Shown here: in pieces, positions 11,538 to 26,850 of the stretch
Numbering within the stretch: the stretch's first letter is position 1
How the letters are laid out: every line of letters starts with the position of its first letter
NCBI RefSeq assembly: GCF_949987515.2
Contig: NC_082696.1
Span: forward strand, 55,768,947 to 55,832,946
DNA length: 64,000 nucleotides
Source: Delphinus delphis
Taxonomy: Eukaryota; Chordata; Mammalia; Artiodactyla; Delphinidae
Direction: 5' to 3'
Program-made: the position numbers and the translations under genes
The notes under the pieces: model-generated
The model's database searches: none
What the model was told of the DNA's origin: nothing
The model's input: the letters and a program-made list of their open reading frames with translations, nothing else

Positions 11538-14500
11538 TACCAGTGTTTAAACATTCACTGGTAGCCCACCCCATCACTCAACCTACCTAATCAACAAAGC
11601 TTGCTTTCTGTTTTGGAAATTATAGTAAGCTAAACTGATTTGGAAGATCACATATGGGTTTCTACTATGAATTTTTGTAATCTATTCAAAGTATGACCAT
11701 GCAATTATTTTAATGATTTCTTAGAATCTGCACCAGTTGTAAACAGGAAGGACAAATTCAGATTACAGACATGTTTTTTGTTTGGTCAAAACCATGCCTT
11801 AAACATTTTCTTAAATTTGAAACTAAGATTGTCCAGCCTTGTTCCCTAAAATCATTTTCTTTCAACTGTACCATCAGAAAAAAACTACCTATGTCTATTT
11901 TTATACTTAAATATTTATTTTAGTTCTACTATATTTTATTATCTCTGCATCTTTATCAATGCAATGTCTGTTGTTAGAAACGTTATAGAAAATACAACCC
12001 TGTATAATTAGATGAATTTTATGTAAAGCCAATCTTTACTCTGTTACCACCTATCCTGTACGTGATATTTGACTTATTTTGTGGGCAAAGGAAGCAGCTT
12101 TAACTTCTCCAACGGTATGCTAGAATGAAAACCTGGGGTCAGGAAGACAAAATAGAGTACTAGTTACCTTTAACTAAGAAAGCACGTATTTAAAGAACAT
12201 TTTATATTTTAAAAGGTCCATAAATGATCCCAGAATTTCTGTTTTAGTCAATCAACCAATTAAACTGAAAACCATGACAGATAAATTTATAGGGAAATTG
12301 TAAAGTAGCTTTTAAAAGTTATCTAACATTTATTCAGATTAACATAAAATACAGAAAAGTAGATGATTCAAAGACCTGCAGTTTTATGGCACAAAAGTAG
12401 ATTAGTAGACAGAAGTAGTAAACATTAATAGTAGATTAGTAACCATTTACTAAAATTTAAATCAAGTTATGAATTCTCTATGACTTTAACCTATGAAATT
12501 ATTTTCATTTATATTAGTTCCTTCTACGTTAGATACAAAATTTCAGAATACAGTTAATAAGTTTAAGCAAAACTTACAATATTTTCTAAACGGACTGTTG
12601 TTTCCCCCAAAGAAATTTCCTAATCACTTGGATTTTTAAAATGCCTTAAGAATTATACTAGTCAAGATTCCTGAAATTACCATTTATTCACAATATTTCA
12701 ACTTATTTATAATGCTTTTCAGTGCAAAGAGTGACTTTAGACTAACATATACAAAAGATTATAATCACATCTTTCTTTTGTTTTTGATATAGAAAAATAT
12801 ACCACTGATAACTGTTTCTTTATTCTTTGAAAAATATTAAATTTTAAATAATTTTGTTTAATGCTCAAATTCTACAACTGTATATAATAAATGAGTTTTG
12901 TAGGATACATATGTTTTAAAACTTATTATATCAGAGCTTATATACTTTATAAACTTTATATTGGATTGATATGAGCTATGTGTTCTCAAAATTCTATTTC
13001 TATTTTAATCAGTATTTTTTCTGTCACTGCTTCTTATATTGTATTTATATAATTAAGAGTTGTTTTATCATGCAATTAAGAATTGTTTTTAACTTCTGGT
13101 CAGTGATAGTGAATATATATATATATACATGCATATATGTATGTATATGAGTAAAACATATTTTATATATTTCCAACAGATGCATTTTTCTCCTGCATTT
13201 TTATTCATTTAAATATATTTATTTATCTTAAGCCAATAAAATAGGAAATATGCTAATGAAAGAAGGCCAAGTAGTCCATCTGTGTCTGTTCATTTATCTG
13301 AGCTATCAGTTCTTTAATTTCTCAAAATATTTTGTATCTCAAGCTCGACTATCTGTTTCGTCAAATAGACTGTTCCAACTTCTTCTAGCAGTAAATACCT
13401 TTTTTTTCTAAATCCCAAGTGAACTTGTTTAAAAAAAAACTATCTTCCTCCCTCAGCATCCAAAAATTCTCCATTCACTCTGAAATCATCTTAGTATATG
13501 GTTTTTCATTTAATCAAACTTGAAAAATAAAAGTTCTACCTTTTTATTTCTGAAATAGTTTAAGTATAGTCACTGGCAGGTAATCTCAAATAAATATATA
13601 TTAGAAATTATGAATGGGAAATACATAAGGCAATATATTATTCATATTGTGATTTATATGGCTCATACTTATTGATAAATTGATAGATGTAGAAAGAGAC
13701 AGAGAGGTTTGATAGATCAAGGTGGAAATAACTTTCAGACAATGAAAAGATCATTGAACAACAATAAAAAATCATGGTGTATTATTATTTAGAACCTAAT
13801 CTGATTTTATATAATTTCAATCTTGTTATAAACTATGACCATAGACTTAATATTAGGATAAACACCATCTTATGATCATAAAGTAAATAAATGATATATT
13901 TTCATTAATTCTAAAAAACAAATGAACAACACTTGGTCTAAATCTGAGAAAGTGTAGCTGACATTTATGAAGCTTTTATCTAACAGCATATTTTATTTCA
14001 AATCGGCTAAGACCTAATATTTTCCATTAACTGTAAATGAGAGTATGTACGAGGAGCTAGAAGACTGCAAAAAAAAGAGTAAATGAGTAAATGTCTTGCA
14101 GGATAGACCATATAATCCTTTATAATTGCATTCATTTTAAGATGAGCCATTCAAAATTGCTACCTGTCCAACCTGCATAAGATGAGCAAACTAGAAGCAT
14201 GTAGATAAATATTGCTCGTTGTGCCTAGGCAGGCCATTTTAATATCACTATAGCTGAGTTTTAGATACTCTAGGCTCACATGTCAGCTGAATTCACTACT
14301 TATTTTCTAGCTTTTTGCACTTATGGTACTTGTATTCCATATAGAAATAGAACATTAATAATTATCATTTGATGTTGTCTAATATGTAAATGAGATTTAA
14401 AATACAGTGACCATTCAGTCCTGTTTATAGAGTGTGGGTCATAAGCTAGACAAATAAAATTCTGAAAAGATTATGCCCTCATAAAAAGATGTAGCTTCAA

Positions 14501-17140
14501 AATTATGTCGCAAATTAAAATCTACATAATTCATCTACCTAGAGAGAGCTGATCATTTATATACAAGTAGATAATTAATTTCATCCTTGCAATAAATCCA
14601 AAATAAATTATCAACTATTTTGTAAAACACTTCCTCCTTTAACACACAGAGTAATACTAATAAAACTGGAATTTATTTAAGCCACATGTTTGCACTCAAA
14701 TCATAATTTCCCAGAATAAAAAACAGAGGTTGCTTGCTAAATTTATCATTATTCCAAAATAAGTTATTTTTTCCAATTATTTTTTAACTTTTAATGCATG
14801 TAGGGAAGTGTTTTCCAAAATATTCAATGAGTGTCTTTCTGATAATTTAATAGCAAAACTTGATTTTCTAACCAAGTTCACAAATAAGCAATAATGAGTT
14901 GTCCCAACACCAGATTTTTAAATGGAAGGAATTTGTTTTTAATTACATAATAAAACTTAAAATTTTCACATTATTTTACTTTTAAAAAACAGTATATTAA
15001 AAATGGTAGGAATTATAAAAATTTTTTAAACTTTAAATATTAATACAAGTAATATTGTCATAAACTGCTATTTAATAGATGTGATGGAAACTTATCTTTT
15101 CCTATGAGCAAAATGAGTGCTGACAGTAATTCCTTGAGGAATCAGGAGCATGAATGCTCAGTCTGGTATAGGTTATTTCATTAATCTACATAGAATGTGT
15201 ATGATAAAAACAAAAAATTTAAATGAACTTACACACTAAAGCAATGCTTTGCACCTTTGATTCAGCAAATTAATTGACTGCTGTTAATTTGAACATGCAA
15301 TAAGAGACATGGTATATACTAGCAGTATGCTGGAGCCAACTCACAATGGCTTGTGAGAGCCAATTTTACACCTATTTCCCAACTCCATGATCAGTGAGAC
15401 TCCACCGGTAGCTTGATATTAGCCATATTGGTAGTATTTAATACCATGAAAACTGGCAATTACCACAAATCAAAGCCTCTCTCATTGTCATAGTCAGTTA
15501 TCAAACAATTATTATCACACCACTGAACAATACACATCATTCATGTTAAAATTTTATGCCTTACATTGTTCATTAATTAACCGTGGCACTGTTTAATTGG
15601 TAGCTTTAATACCAGAAAGTCACCAGATTTACATAGAGTGAAGCACAAGGATTATCTGTACATGAATGCTACAATAATATGCTATTGAACATATTATTTA
15701 GTAGATCTAAATGGATTGGGAGGGCTTAATGAGATGGTAACAATGATCAGTTCCAGTGATTTGTAATTTATTCATGACAAATTTAAATTGTGAAATTGTG
15801 ATCAATTTTTATTTAAAAGTAGAATCTTAAGAAAAACTAAATATCACTATCAGCTACAAATGGTTAACTAGAAACAATGTCTTCAAAATGTAGGACTTCC
15901 TACTGATTCCCATTAAAATTTATATTTGATGTAGGAAATTAACTTCAACAATAGGCTGATTTCAAATTCTTGTGACCTACTCTTATCCTAAGAAATATTT
16001 TTTTAATAAAATTAAGTCTTAATGGTATACTACAATTTATTTAAGTTTTAAACTAGCTCAGATTGGTTTTTATTGAATGGAATAAAAAAGTACTTACTAT
16101 AATCTTCTTTGGGTTCTTTTAAGATTTCTGAAGGAAAGGCATAATTTTGGTTGCCATAAAATCCAGACTTAATTTTACAAATGTAAAATAAAAAATACAC
16201 ATTTCTACACTTAAAGCTGGAATCTATTTTTTATACTATACAATGGCTTTTCTGCAGTCTTATTAAATAGTTGCTAATACCATTTTTTTAAAAAACTCTC
16301 AATTGTCCAATCAGATTAAAGAGTGGCTTTAAATTGAGAATAAAAAGGAAAATGTCCAACATATCAACATTGCATCAGAAAGTATAAGTTTGTCCTATCA
16401 ATAATTTCTTACCAATATAGCTATTTGTTTGCAAGTGAAGTAACAAATATTAAAAAGCAGTTATTTTAAAATCAATATGAGCATAATTTACATTTGAAAG
16501 AATTCTCTCTTAGACTTACAGATCAGGAGCAAGTGTTTAGCTTGCAACACACTTTGCTAAGGATTTTAAAAGCAGTAAGTCCAGTATTAAAAGGCTCAAG
16601 GAAGACTGTTCTCAGATCAGTCAGGTGGTCAGGTGGTTTCTAATACTGGAAAATGAAACAGACTATACTTTTTAAAAAAATGGACACTCAGTAAATGAGG
16701 TTATCAACAAGAACTAACAAGAACTTGAAGCTAGCATTGAAAAGGTAGCATTTGATTTTCTAAGCATCATTTGGACATTTAAATTGATTTAGCTAATACG
16801 CAAATATCTGGATTATACAAAAATAGCAAATAAGCTACCATAAACATGCAAGGCTCATAAGGCTTTTTTTCCTCATTGAATTTTTAATTTTAATAAAGTT
16901 TCACAAGGGTTAATGACTTGTGGGCTTTCTTTTCTTCAGGTAAATATCTTTTGAAATTATACTCTATTGTACCAACTATATCAATAAAATATTTAAAAAT
17001 TAAGTGTATGCACCACATATGCAGTTTAGTATCTAAAACAACTGAAGTATGTTTGGAAAGCATTCACTATTTTTGTTTGCAGCTCAAATAACTGAATTAA
17101 CAAATATCAACATAAATATTTTAAATTTTTGGCAGAAGGA
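11538..17140. other. AT-rich intron DNA, unassigned
   Basis: About 5.6 kb with no recognisable repeat, exon or RNA gene. It includes (AT)n and TATG-like short runs around 13113-13150. The absence of young SINE/L1 insertions over this length is notable against 28-48 kb. Confidence 0.5.
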
Positions 17141-17363
17141 AGACTTAAAACATTATAAAATAATGTTTATAAAATATAAAAGCATATTATAAATTATATT
17201 ATAAAAATATCTTCCAGACTTAAAACATTATAAAATAATGTTTATAAAATATAAAAGCATATTATAAATTATATTACAAAAATATCTTCCAGACTTAAAA
17301 CATTATAAAATAATGTTTATAATATAAAAGCATATTATAAATTATATTATAAAAATATCTTCC
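17141..17363. repeat. AT-rich minisatellite: three 75-bp tandem units
   Basis: Units at 17141-17215, 17216-17290 and 17291-17363. They start AGACTTAAAACATTATAAAA. Unit 2 differs from unit 1 by one base near its end; unit 3 lacks two or three bases in an A-run. Such high identity between units in old intron DNA means the expansion is recent. Each unit contains inverted ATTATAAAATAAT-type pairs. Confidence 0.95.
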
Positions 17364-20363
17364 TAATTAAAAAATTTTGAAGCCTTAATTGAAAATTGAA
17401 GTAGTAATATGAAAACTTTGAAATCAACATACGTTTCCCTGAATGTAACTTGCTTTTGCATCTCCTTCCACAAGCGAAATTTTCACTATTTTCAATTTTT
17501 TTTGGTAAAATCACCTTAGTAATATCAGTTTCCAAAACATATCTTCAGTCAGTCTAGTGAATTGCTAAACTTATATTTAACACACCTCCCAGCACCCCCA
17601 TTTTCAGTACCAATAATAGTAAGGGAAGCAGGGAAACACTTACCTAATTTTATTATGTTAAAATAATATTCAGGTGCATATTCTGAACCAACTTAGATGA
17701 CAGTTGTAGCCCTATTCTATTTATAAATTTTATCATGCCAGTAACATTCAAAACCTACAATTTCACCTTTGCTTCAAATATCAAGTCCATTAATTTAATG
17801 GGGAAATCTATTTTAAAGTCATTCACCTAATTTTGTCATCTCAGGAGTAGTCAGACAGGGCACGTGACCATGGGTAATGTTTTAAAATAATTAACTTAGG
17901 GTTAAACATCTCTTGTAAAGAATAGCAGGAAACTAAGCTATATCCAGGCTGGGGGTAGAAGGGGAGTGGTAATGACCTTTTATATTTGTTATAAAGTATT
18001 GAAACTAAAATTCTGTTTCAATTCAAGGTACATTAGATAAAATAGAAAGAATTACCATAGTTTTAAAATGCAGAAGTGTATTAATAAGGTTTTTTTTTTT
18101 GTCATAAAAGTTGTCAAGTTAGTTTCTGGGCTTCCAAACAAAATTTCAAAACTAGGTATAAAATCAACTTATTTCTAACAGAGATAACATAACATTTTTA
18201 CGGTGCCCCTTAGTATGCATGGTTAAGTAAAAATATTTAAAACTATAGGTGTCGAAAACCAACAGAATACTTTGTATTGTCATTTGTTTTACTAATCCTA
18301 TTTATATATAAAATAGATGCTTTCAAGTTCTTTCTATCCAAATATCATATTGAAATTTCTATTGCTATTTAGAGAGCAATATTTTGTCTTTAAAAATATG
18401 TACATATATATACCCAACAGGATTGATATGAAAATAATTTAACTTGAATGATGTAATTATGTAATGGAATGTAAAAAATTATAGCAATTAAGGTGTTGTG
18501 ACATGCTGTAATGAATGAAGTTACACTGGTTGATGACACTATATCTCCTACTCATTAATTATTTGGATAGAGTGCATTATGTTACATAGCATGAAGAAAT
18601 AAAGTCATAAATTACCACTAAAAATTATATCCATACATTTTCATTTAATATTTATATTTCTCCCACATCCATAAGTTATTTTAAAAAATCAAAACAATAT
18701 TAATAGCATCTTTAGTTTCCAGAAAATCTCACAATGTGGTTCAATTCTTTTACTATATACAGCTAGTAATTTTCAGGGGAAGAAAGTTAGCATTTCTAGA
18801 GAGTAAGTTTATAAGGTAAATCTGCACATGTATGGCTTGTGTCTCCTGCTTAGACGCCCAAGTGAATGGAAATATTTTTTAAGCTTTCTGATTTGCAGTT
18901 CTAAAGAGAAAGACACACTTCTTAAACATAGCTAATTAGGGTGATACTTTTAAGCAATCACCTGTTATTATAAAGCAATATACCATTAACATGTAGTGCA
19001 AATATTAACTAGAGCATTCTTTTAAATATTTTTAAAAAGTAGCCGTCTTTTTTTTTTTCTGAAATCTTAGAAGGAAAAGGTGGAAGATGAATTTAATGTG
19101 ATAGTAAAAAAGAACCAAATGATAGAAGTTCCTTTTCTAAGTCTGTTTTCTGTTTTCTTATAAATCTGTTTTCTTTCCTTAAAAACAAAATCCCTCCCTA
19201 AAATAAATTAGAATTTTAAAAGTGTAACAATAATAGCATTAAACAAAGGGTAAACATCTCTAATCTCATTTGTGAGAGGTATGGGAGCAGGGGTGATGTA
19301 TACCTATTCATTCCTTAAACCATAAAAATAGTTACTGAAAAAAGCTAATAAATTAATCTCTTCCTGGCTATTGTTGACATGCAGTATATATTAGTTTTCT
19401 TCCTTTTCTCTCTCAATCACTTCCTTCACGTGACCCACCAGCCCACTACAAGACTACATAGGAAACATCAATCGGAAAGAACTCTTACACTAAAAAATTG
19501 ACAGCAAAGGGACAGATTTATCCAAGTAAAAATGTTACTAATTTAGGCACCATGCTTATGACTAAAGGAAAAAAATGATCTATTTCCTTTATATTTCTTA
19601 AGACAACTACTTTTTTGAGCATAGTACTCTCAATCATTGTACAAACATATATAGAAAGAAAGAAACAGACTCCTAGAGAATATTTCTTTTTTTACTCATT
19701 ATCTTTGTTTCACTGGCTTCCTGCACAGACTCCACTGTTTCAAGGTGTATGTAAAAGCTTTGGCCTCTCTTGACTAGACACTGTAGATTAAAATATTTTA
19801 TAAAGAACATTGTTAAATTATTTTTAAAAGACACTGACTTTCCTGGGATAGTTTCAGATTGTGAAGACCTTTCTTAAGTGGCTGAGAAAACCCCCAAAAG
19901 TCCAAGGGGACAATTGGAAAGAGAGAAGTGCAATTTTGTTTTGATAATTAACACAGACAAAACAAGCTGGGAAGATAGTTTCTTACAAACAATTCACAGT
20001 CCTCTGCAGTTATGGGAGAAGTAGCTACCAAGAAATTGCAAAATATTGAAGAGTAAGTGCATCACTTGGTGAAATTCTGGGTTCTTTTCATCTTGTTGGT
20101 TCTTTTTTAAGAGTCACCTCAAAGAATTTCTTTCTAATGGTCAAAAAAAAAATAAAAGGAAAAGTAAGCAAAGAAAAAATACAAAGAGAAACAAGCCATT
20201 CACAGTATTGTTCTTGTCCTATTAGCTTTTCAATCTTAATTAGCTAATGAGAAATGTACACGAGACATGGTAGCAACTGACAAAGAGCCACTACACTCCT
20301 TTTCCAAATCTTTCAAAGAAAAAAATTTCTTACAATGTACTGCTTCTCATCAGGAAGTGTGCA

Positions 20364-20414
<51 letters not shown>

Positions 20415-23400
20415 TAACTACATGTTCCATAAAGGATTCATTAAGAACAGAGGCGTGCCATTTTTTGGTAGCAAATATAATTAGTAAAATTCAAGTTTTT
20501 AGCATTCTCAAGTTTCTTAATGTGACTCTATATACTGTAATTTATTAAAATTAGTTTCTGTGATTTACTGAGCTAGGCATTGTGGAACTTCTAAATTGAA
20601 ACAAATCATCATAGGGTGACCATAGTTCTCAGAAGCTCATTGGCCCAGATATTTATTGAATGGACATACTTGCAATGACTGGACAGAAGAAGCTCTCTTG
20701 CTTCTAGGAGTCTTTGAATTCAATTCAGTGATGGAAGCAAGTAAAGGCACAGAGGCAAAAAAATTATCCATAGGATACAAACAATAAAAATGAGCTATCA
20801 AACTTCTGTTGTTACATTTATACTTAATTTTGTCCTAATAATCAAAAACATTTTTATGTGGAAAAATAAGTTGGAAAGAGATGCGGAAACTTTTAAAAGA
20901 TACTCAAGCATAATTATCTTTAAAATAAAATGTCAAGAAGCATTTGATTACAGATTACTAAAAAAATCACTTTAACTTTAAATTGTCTTTGTCTTACTCC
21001 GTTTTTATCAAATCTTTTATTCTTGTAAATGTCTAGCATAATTATAAAATTGAGAAGTGGAATACGTTTATTTTCTCTTATGATGACTGAGATTATCTTC
21101 TTTCTCCTATACAGATAATTTCAGTGAAAATTTCTACTGTCTCAATTGTCTAGATACCATATTCACCATAGTTGAAAATAAGTCACTGACTCAACTTAGT
21201 TTCAATTGGTTTGGTTCTACCAATTACAAAAACTAAGAATTTTTTCTCGGTTAGTGACTCCATTTATACTTTCAACCATGAATATTATTGGAACCATTAA
21301 AAATAAAGAGGTAAATTATTTTATAATGGTTTTACCAAATAGCAATTGCAAAAAAAAATCTGTTAATATAGAAGTAGCCTCAACTCCTATGGAAACGTAA
21401 TTTGAAAGTGCATTTAGTTTTATTCAATGTTGACTTTTAGGTCCATAATTGAGGAATTTCTTAGTATAAACAATTATAATAATCACTTTCGTAGGTGTGA
21501 AAGGCATACTAGCAGAACAGTACTATTTCAAACCAAATTTCCATTAAATTCTAGGAAAATTTCTAAATGGGAAGAGGAATAATAGATAGGCTTCCCTGCA
21601 ATATACTAGAGTTAAAAAAAAAACAAAACATAAAAGTAAAATACATCTAAAATTATGTTATGTAAAACTGAAATGCTTTTCTAGTAACAGGTGGGAAAGT
21701 TGGTGGCAAAGGCATGCAACAAAATTGGCATTTCATTTCAAAAAGACAACAGTCTTTTTGACAGATTAGTTTAACATTGAACATCCCACCAAAAGAGTAA
21801 TCCATTTCCAAGTGCATAATAATTCATTGTTGCCCTTCACCATACATTAAATGTCACCCATTATTGTGACAGGAATATAAAAGCTATTGCACACTAGTCA
21901 GGAGCCGAGATCAAAGCTGTTAATGCAAGCACTTTCGACATGGTTTTCTAAACTCGGTTAAACCATCAAAAACACTATGTTTAGAAGATCTTTACCTCTG
22001 AGCTCCAAGAGAAATACAGAATATTTTTGCAAGTATAAGGACTCTCAGTAAGGCAATAGTCTTGTCATCTTGTGACCACAGACCATGTTAGAGCCAAAAT
22101 GTATGTCAAGACAGGCCTGGCAGTCACTGTAATAATAAACCTTTGAGCAGATTCTAGGGAGACTGTCCCTTGCTCCCCTGCAACCCAATCCAATAATATA
22201 ATAGATGATATTCTAATATCTTAAAAACCAGGCAAAGTAATTCAATGCAAAATCATACAAGACATTCCTATATTCTTTTTAACTTAGAAAAACTAATCTT
22301 ATGTATATAACACATTGAGTATCCTTGATTTGCTATTCTTGCTAACAAAGCCAGGTTGGTCAAAATTTCTTGTCTTCTTTTACTCTTTTTCCTATATTTG
22401 GCATAATCATTTGTTCATTTAAGTAATCTAAGAAATTTCTGTAATAATTTATTACTACTAAATTTGGTATAGTATTTTTTTTTCTCCAGAGTTTATTTGT
22501 ATTTAATTTTAAAATGCCAATCTCAAAATAAAATATGCAAAGTTCTTATATGCTTAGTGAATAATTATTAAGGTTACATCAATCCTGTTGGAGGTAAATG
22601 TGTATACCAGTATTCCTTTCTTTTAAGTTCGACCTTCAGTTATTCATCTTTGTATATCAAACTACTAAGGACCTTAGACCAAAATTTACATGCTAAATTT
22701 CAGAACAGCTCTGGTTGTCTTGGTGACACCTATGGCTAAAAGAAAATTTTAAATTCTTTAATATTATAATAATTTAAATGGACTTATTTTATAAATAGGA
22801 TCTATTATATCAATATTATCTATTTTTTTAACAAAGGAAATATTTGAAGCAAGGTGAAAAATATCTCTCATTAGTGTAAAGGGTGGGTTCCCTAAATAGG
22901 CTTTTTATATGACTAATTGCCATCCCTATACTAATAAACCTAGATCAAAGGAAGAAAAGAATAGAAAGAGAGGGAAAAAGATCTAGGGGCATATATGATT
23001 AAGCACAAGTCATGGACAAGATTTCTTCCTAATCCTCTGTCAGCCAAGAGCTATTCTTAGAATACCTAGGATAAGGCCATTCTATATCTAGAATGCAGTA
23101 CCTCAGGTTCATCTTTACTCTTAAATAGAGTTCTCAGTTAATTCAGATAAGCATGCTGATTATGTCATTATGCTATAAACAACAATGCAACTGTTTGCAA
23201 GAGATCATGGATTATAAAACCATACCAAGACAAATAAGACAATGTATTTTTTTCTTAACACTTGCTAAAATAAATTTAGAGCATTTTCAAGTATTTCTTA
23301 GATAATCTGTTTTCTTATAAAATGAAGGCTAGGGGAAATATTAAAATGGTAACAATTATTATTTACTTTTAAATTTAATTTTTAAAACATAATCTATTAA

Positions 23401-23689
23401 TAATTATCACAAATTTATCATAAATTTAATATTGTTAATACTATGATACAGCAGATATTCAATAAGCCTCAAATCTAGTATTCTAATGATAACTAACAAT
23501 CTGCCTAATGTCTTATTTCCTTTATAGTTGTATATTTCTCTTCAGTGAAATATACGTTACAAGTCATTTTTAGATAAATATATTTAAAATACCTGTAATT
23601 CATTAAAAAAAATTGGATAACTATAAAACATTTTCATGACTTTCATTCAAGGCCAATACATATTTATTGTCAGATAAACACATTGGTTA
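17364..23689. other. AT-rich intron DNA, unassigned
   Basis: No exon or identifiable transposon seen except the TG microsatellite at 20368. Short open frames at 20790-20975 and 21206-21400 have no family signal. Confidence 0.5.
20368..20408. repeat. (TG)n microsatellite
   Basis: About 41 bases of uninterrupted TG following a GCATGTATG lead-in. Confidence 0.97.
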
Positions 23690-23830
23690 TGAGTTTATTA
23701 ATGAAAAAATGTATCAAGCCATGTTTGTTCTTGGATTTAAGCATCTGGTATAATTCTCAGAACATTATTGGTAATCAGTAGATACTTGCTGAATAAATTA
23801 ATGAATAGATGAGGGATATAAATTAATGTA
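23690..23830 (+). mobile_element. Possible L2/MIR 3' end
   Basis: CATCTGGTATAATTCTCAGA followed by GTAGATACTTGCTGAATAAA and TAATGAATAGATGA is the kind of end shared by L2 and MIR. Short and diverged. Confidence 0.35.
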
Positions 23831-26625
23831 TAATACTTCCTGGAATCCTAATTATCCAGTGTTCACTACAGGTTCAAGAAATATTTGACTAATTGAGTGA
23901 ATGATTGATGGAATAATTAAAGTGGAAACAGAAAACAAATTGAAGGTGTGGCTTGGTAGCTAAAAAGACATAGAAGATTAATTGTAACAATAATAATTGG
24001 GACAATATTAGCTGGTGACTGAAACAAAAGTAAAGTAATGCCAATTAAAAATTTTAATGATATTTAAATCATTTACTATATTTTAATTTTGAGATAAAAT
24101 TTATTTTAATTCTAAGTAGACATTATGTAACTTCTTAGAATTCAATATAGCATAATATCTTCTAATAAATATAAATTTTGTTGTTGAAGTGGTATTATTT
24201 TAGAACTTTGTTTTCTGAATTTCAGTGAAAATAAAATAGATATCTGAGAATTTTTTAATGTAATTTGTCTTTCTTTTCTTTGTAGGACATTAGGACAAAG
24301 AATATACATAAAGGAAATGCCATACTTATTTTGACATCAGTAATGATGTTAATATGTTCATCCGTGATCTCTATATGGCATAAGACATAATCTTTTTTCA
24401 CAGATAAAATAAAAATGCTACATTTATTTTGAATTGATAACAAATAATCATGATGTCATTTTGGTTAGAAAGGTAATTAAGTTCTACAATTGAAATTTAG
24501 ACATTTTCCTGTCATTCGCACATCATGAACTACTTTCACGGTAGCAAGAGTGCAATACCAGGTCAGAGTGGATTTTACTTATACAAAATCATCTGGTTTT
24601 GGAGGTTCAGTTTAGAATTTAAATGGACTCTACTCAAGAAATTTTCTTTTAATCTGAGTTTTAGTGTGTTTTTTAATTTGACAATATTTATACAAGATTA
24701 TAATAATGTTGAGAATTGAAGAAAATATTCTGAGATAATCTGTAAAGAATTGATTTTTATATTACATATTACTTTACCAAGAATATGTAATATTATTTAT
24801 TACTTAATATAGGATATCCTATATTATTTATTATTTAATAGAATATTTGTTATTTGCCCATAAATGAAGATAAAAAACTTCATTTCACATCATTGAATAA
24901 GATGCTGAAATAGAATCATTTTCAAATCCATTCATTTAATCACTGACAAAATTCAACAGTAATATTCTAAAATTCAAAGATCCTAAAAAATGGCACACCA
25001 GTTAATGTTATGTTCTCAGATAGAAAGACATGGATGAATTTCTTTCGTGTAAAATTAATACAGGTTATCATAATTTTACAGATATTATATTATTTGATAT
25101 AAAGTGAGAGTTTTAGAAATATTTAGAAGTTAGATTAGTGCATATCCATACCACATGTCTCTATTTGCTAATATTCTTTTAAGCTGTAAAAAAAATTCAG
25201 ATGTTTCACTATCTGCTTTTGAATCTAATTTTAGAAGATTTGGGCTCAGAAAATTAGAAATATCTAAAATTTCTAATTTGAAGTAACACAATAGTCTTTG
25301 CTTAGGATCCCCTGGAAACTGCTATTAGAACTTAATTCAGCTTGACTGATGGCCACACAATTGCCTCACAACTGTCTCAGGACATGTTCCTCTAGGCTTT
25401 ATTTATATCCTTCCTGAGAACTTTAGTTAATTTGATTAAGAGGGAACAGGTGTACCTGCAGACATCAAGAAATGTTTTTTCTATACTTCAGAATATTTAT
25501 TTTTTTCTTTTTGTTCTGTGGGAAGGCTGTAGAGTTCTCTAGTCATTGAATTATTTAAGCTGTAATCTGTGAACTCACTTCTCTGCACACATATAAAACA
25601 GGAAGCCTTGTGTTGGTCACTATAAAAAAGATGCAATTGGTCCAAAGATGCTCAAAAATGAGAAGGCTTTTTTATTTGTACAAGCTATGGAAAAAACTGG
25701 AGCTAAAAGTTTATGAACTTCATACTCCAAATTCTCATTTGGGGGGAAAAACTCTAAACTTCAAATAAAAATTTTAACTCAATCTACCATATTGCTACAA
25801 ATGCTATATGCATATATGGTTCCAATACAAATTTTCAGTCAAATACAAGTGATAATTTTCTGAAGGACTCGTGTTAATATTGAACCTATTAGATAGAAAA
25901 TTATAATCTGTATAACATTTATGTGTAAATGTATCAGAAATATCTATGTGCATAACTATAAAATGTAAACATATAAAAATATATCAAAAATATTATGCTA
26001 CTTCTAAAATTGATTTTATTTATTTTTTAATTGAATAAGCGTTTTTCACTGCTTGGAACAAAAATATGACTTCATTAAAAAAAAGTTCAAGGAAGGACAA
26101 ATATCCTTAGTGATAATTGATCAGAAGAAACCACATAAATTAACTGAAAAAATAACCCACATATTTAATACTTAATTTTGAATTTAAGGCAAAAATATAT
26201 TTATACAAGTATTATTATCAACATGAAAAAATTATATGTAGCATTCTAATTCATCTTGGATTTAGAGTTTTCTGATATCTGATAGAATATAAAAATTCAA
26301 AGACTATAATGAGTATGTGACTCCCAAAGTCATTCCAGTAACAGTAGAGCTCTGAGCCCAGGGATAGTTTTAATCTCCTTAATTAAGGCAAAAATAAGCT
26401 AAAGCATATCAAAATAATCTATCTGTTGAAAATTTGGTAGTGAGGTAAGCATAAATGAAAAATTATTACAAATTTCCACTTCCAGAGTAACAATAAAGTA
26501 GCAAAAGCAACATATAGAGCTATATCATAGATTTTAAAAGCCATCATAAAAATATGTATTTTTTCACTTAGGCATTTGAGTTTCTGATGTTATGATTGAA
26601 ATATACCCTACATGTCAACAAAAAT
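23831..26625. other. AT-rich intron DNA, unassigned
   Basis: Nothing recognised. Contains a short local repeat around 24770-24850 (TATTATTTATTA and TAGGATATCCTA, the latter a 12-bp palindrome). Confidence 0.5.
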
Positions 26626-26635
26626 AAGGCAATTT

Positions 26636-26850
26636 ATGGGCTTCCCTGGTGGTGCAGTGGTTGAGAGTCCGCCTGCCAGTGCAGGGGACATGGGTTCCTG
26701 CCCCAGTCTGGGAAGATCCCACATGCCGCGTAGCGGCTGGGCCCGTGAGCCATGGCCGCTGAGCCTGCGCGTCCGGAGCCTGTGCTCCACAGCGGGAGAG
26801 GCCACAACAGTGAGAGGCCCAAGTACCGCAAAAAAAAAAAAAAAAAAAAA
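26636..26850 (+). mobile_element. CHR-2-like SINE with a long poly(A) tail
   Basis: This is a short-type CHR body with an A22 tail. Target duplication AAGGCAATTT at 26626-26635 and 26851-26860. The B box is broken (GGTTCCTG instead of GGTTCGTG), so Pol III transcription is less likely. It sits about 520 bp downstream of the GRIK2 donor in the gene's direction and in antisense orientation. Confidence 0.95.
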
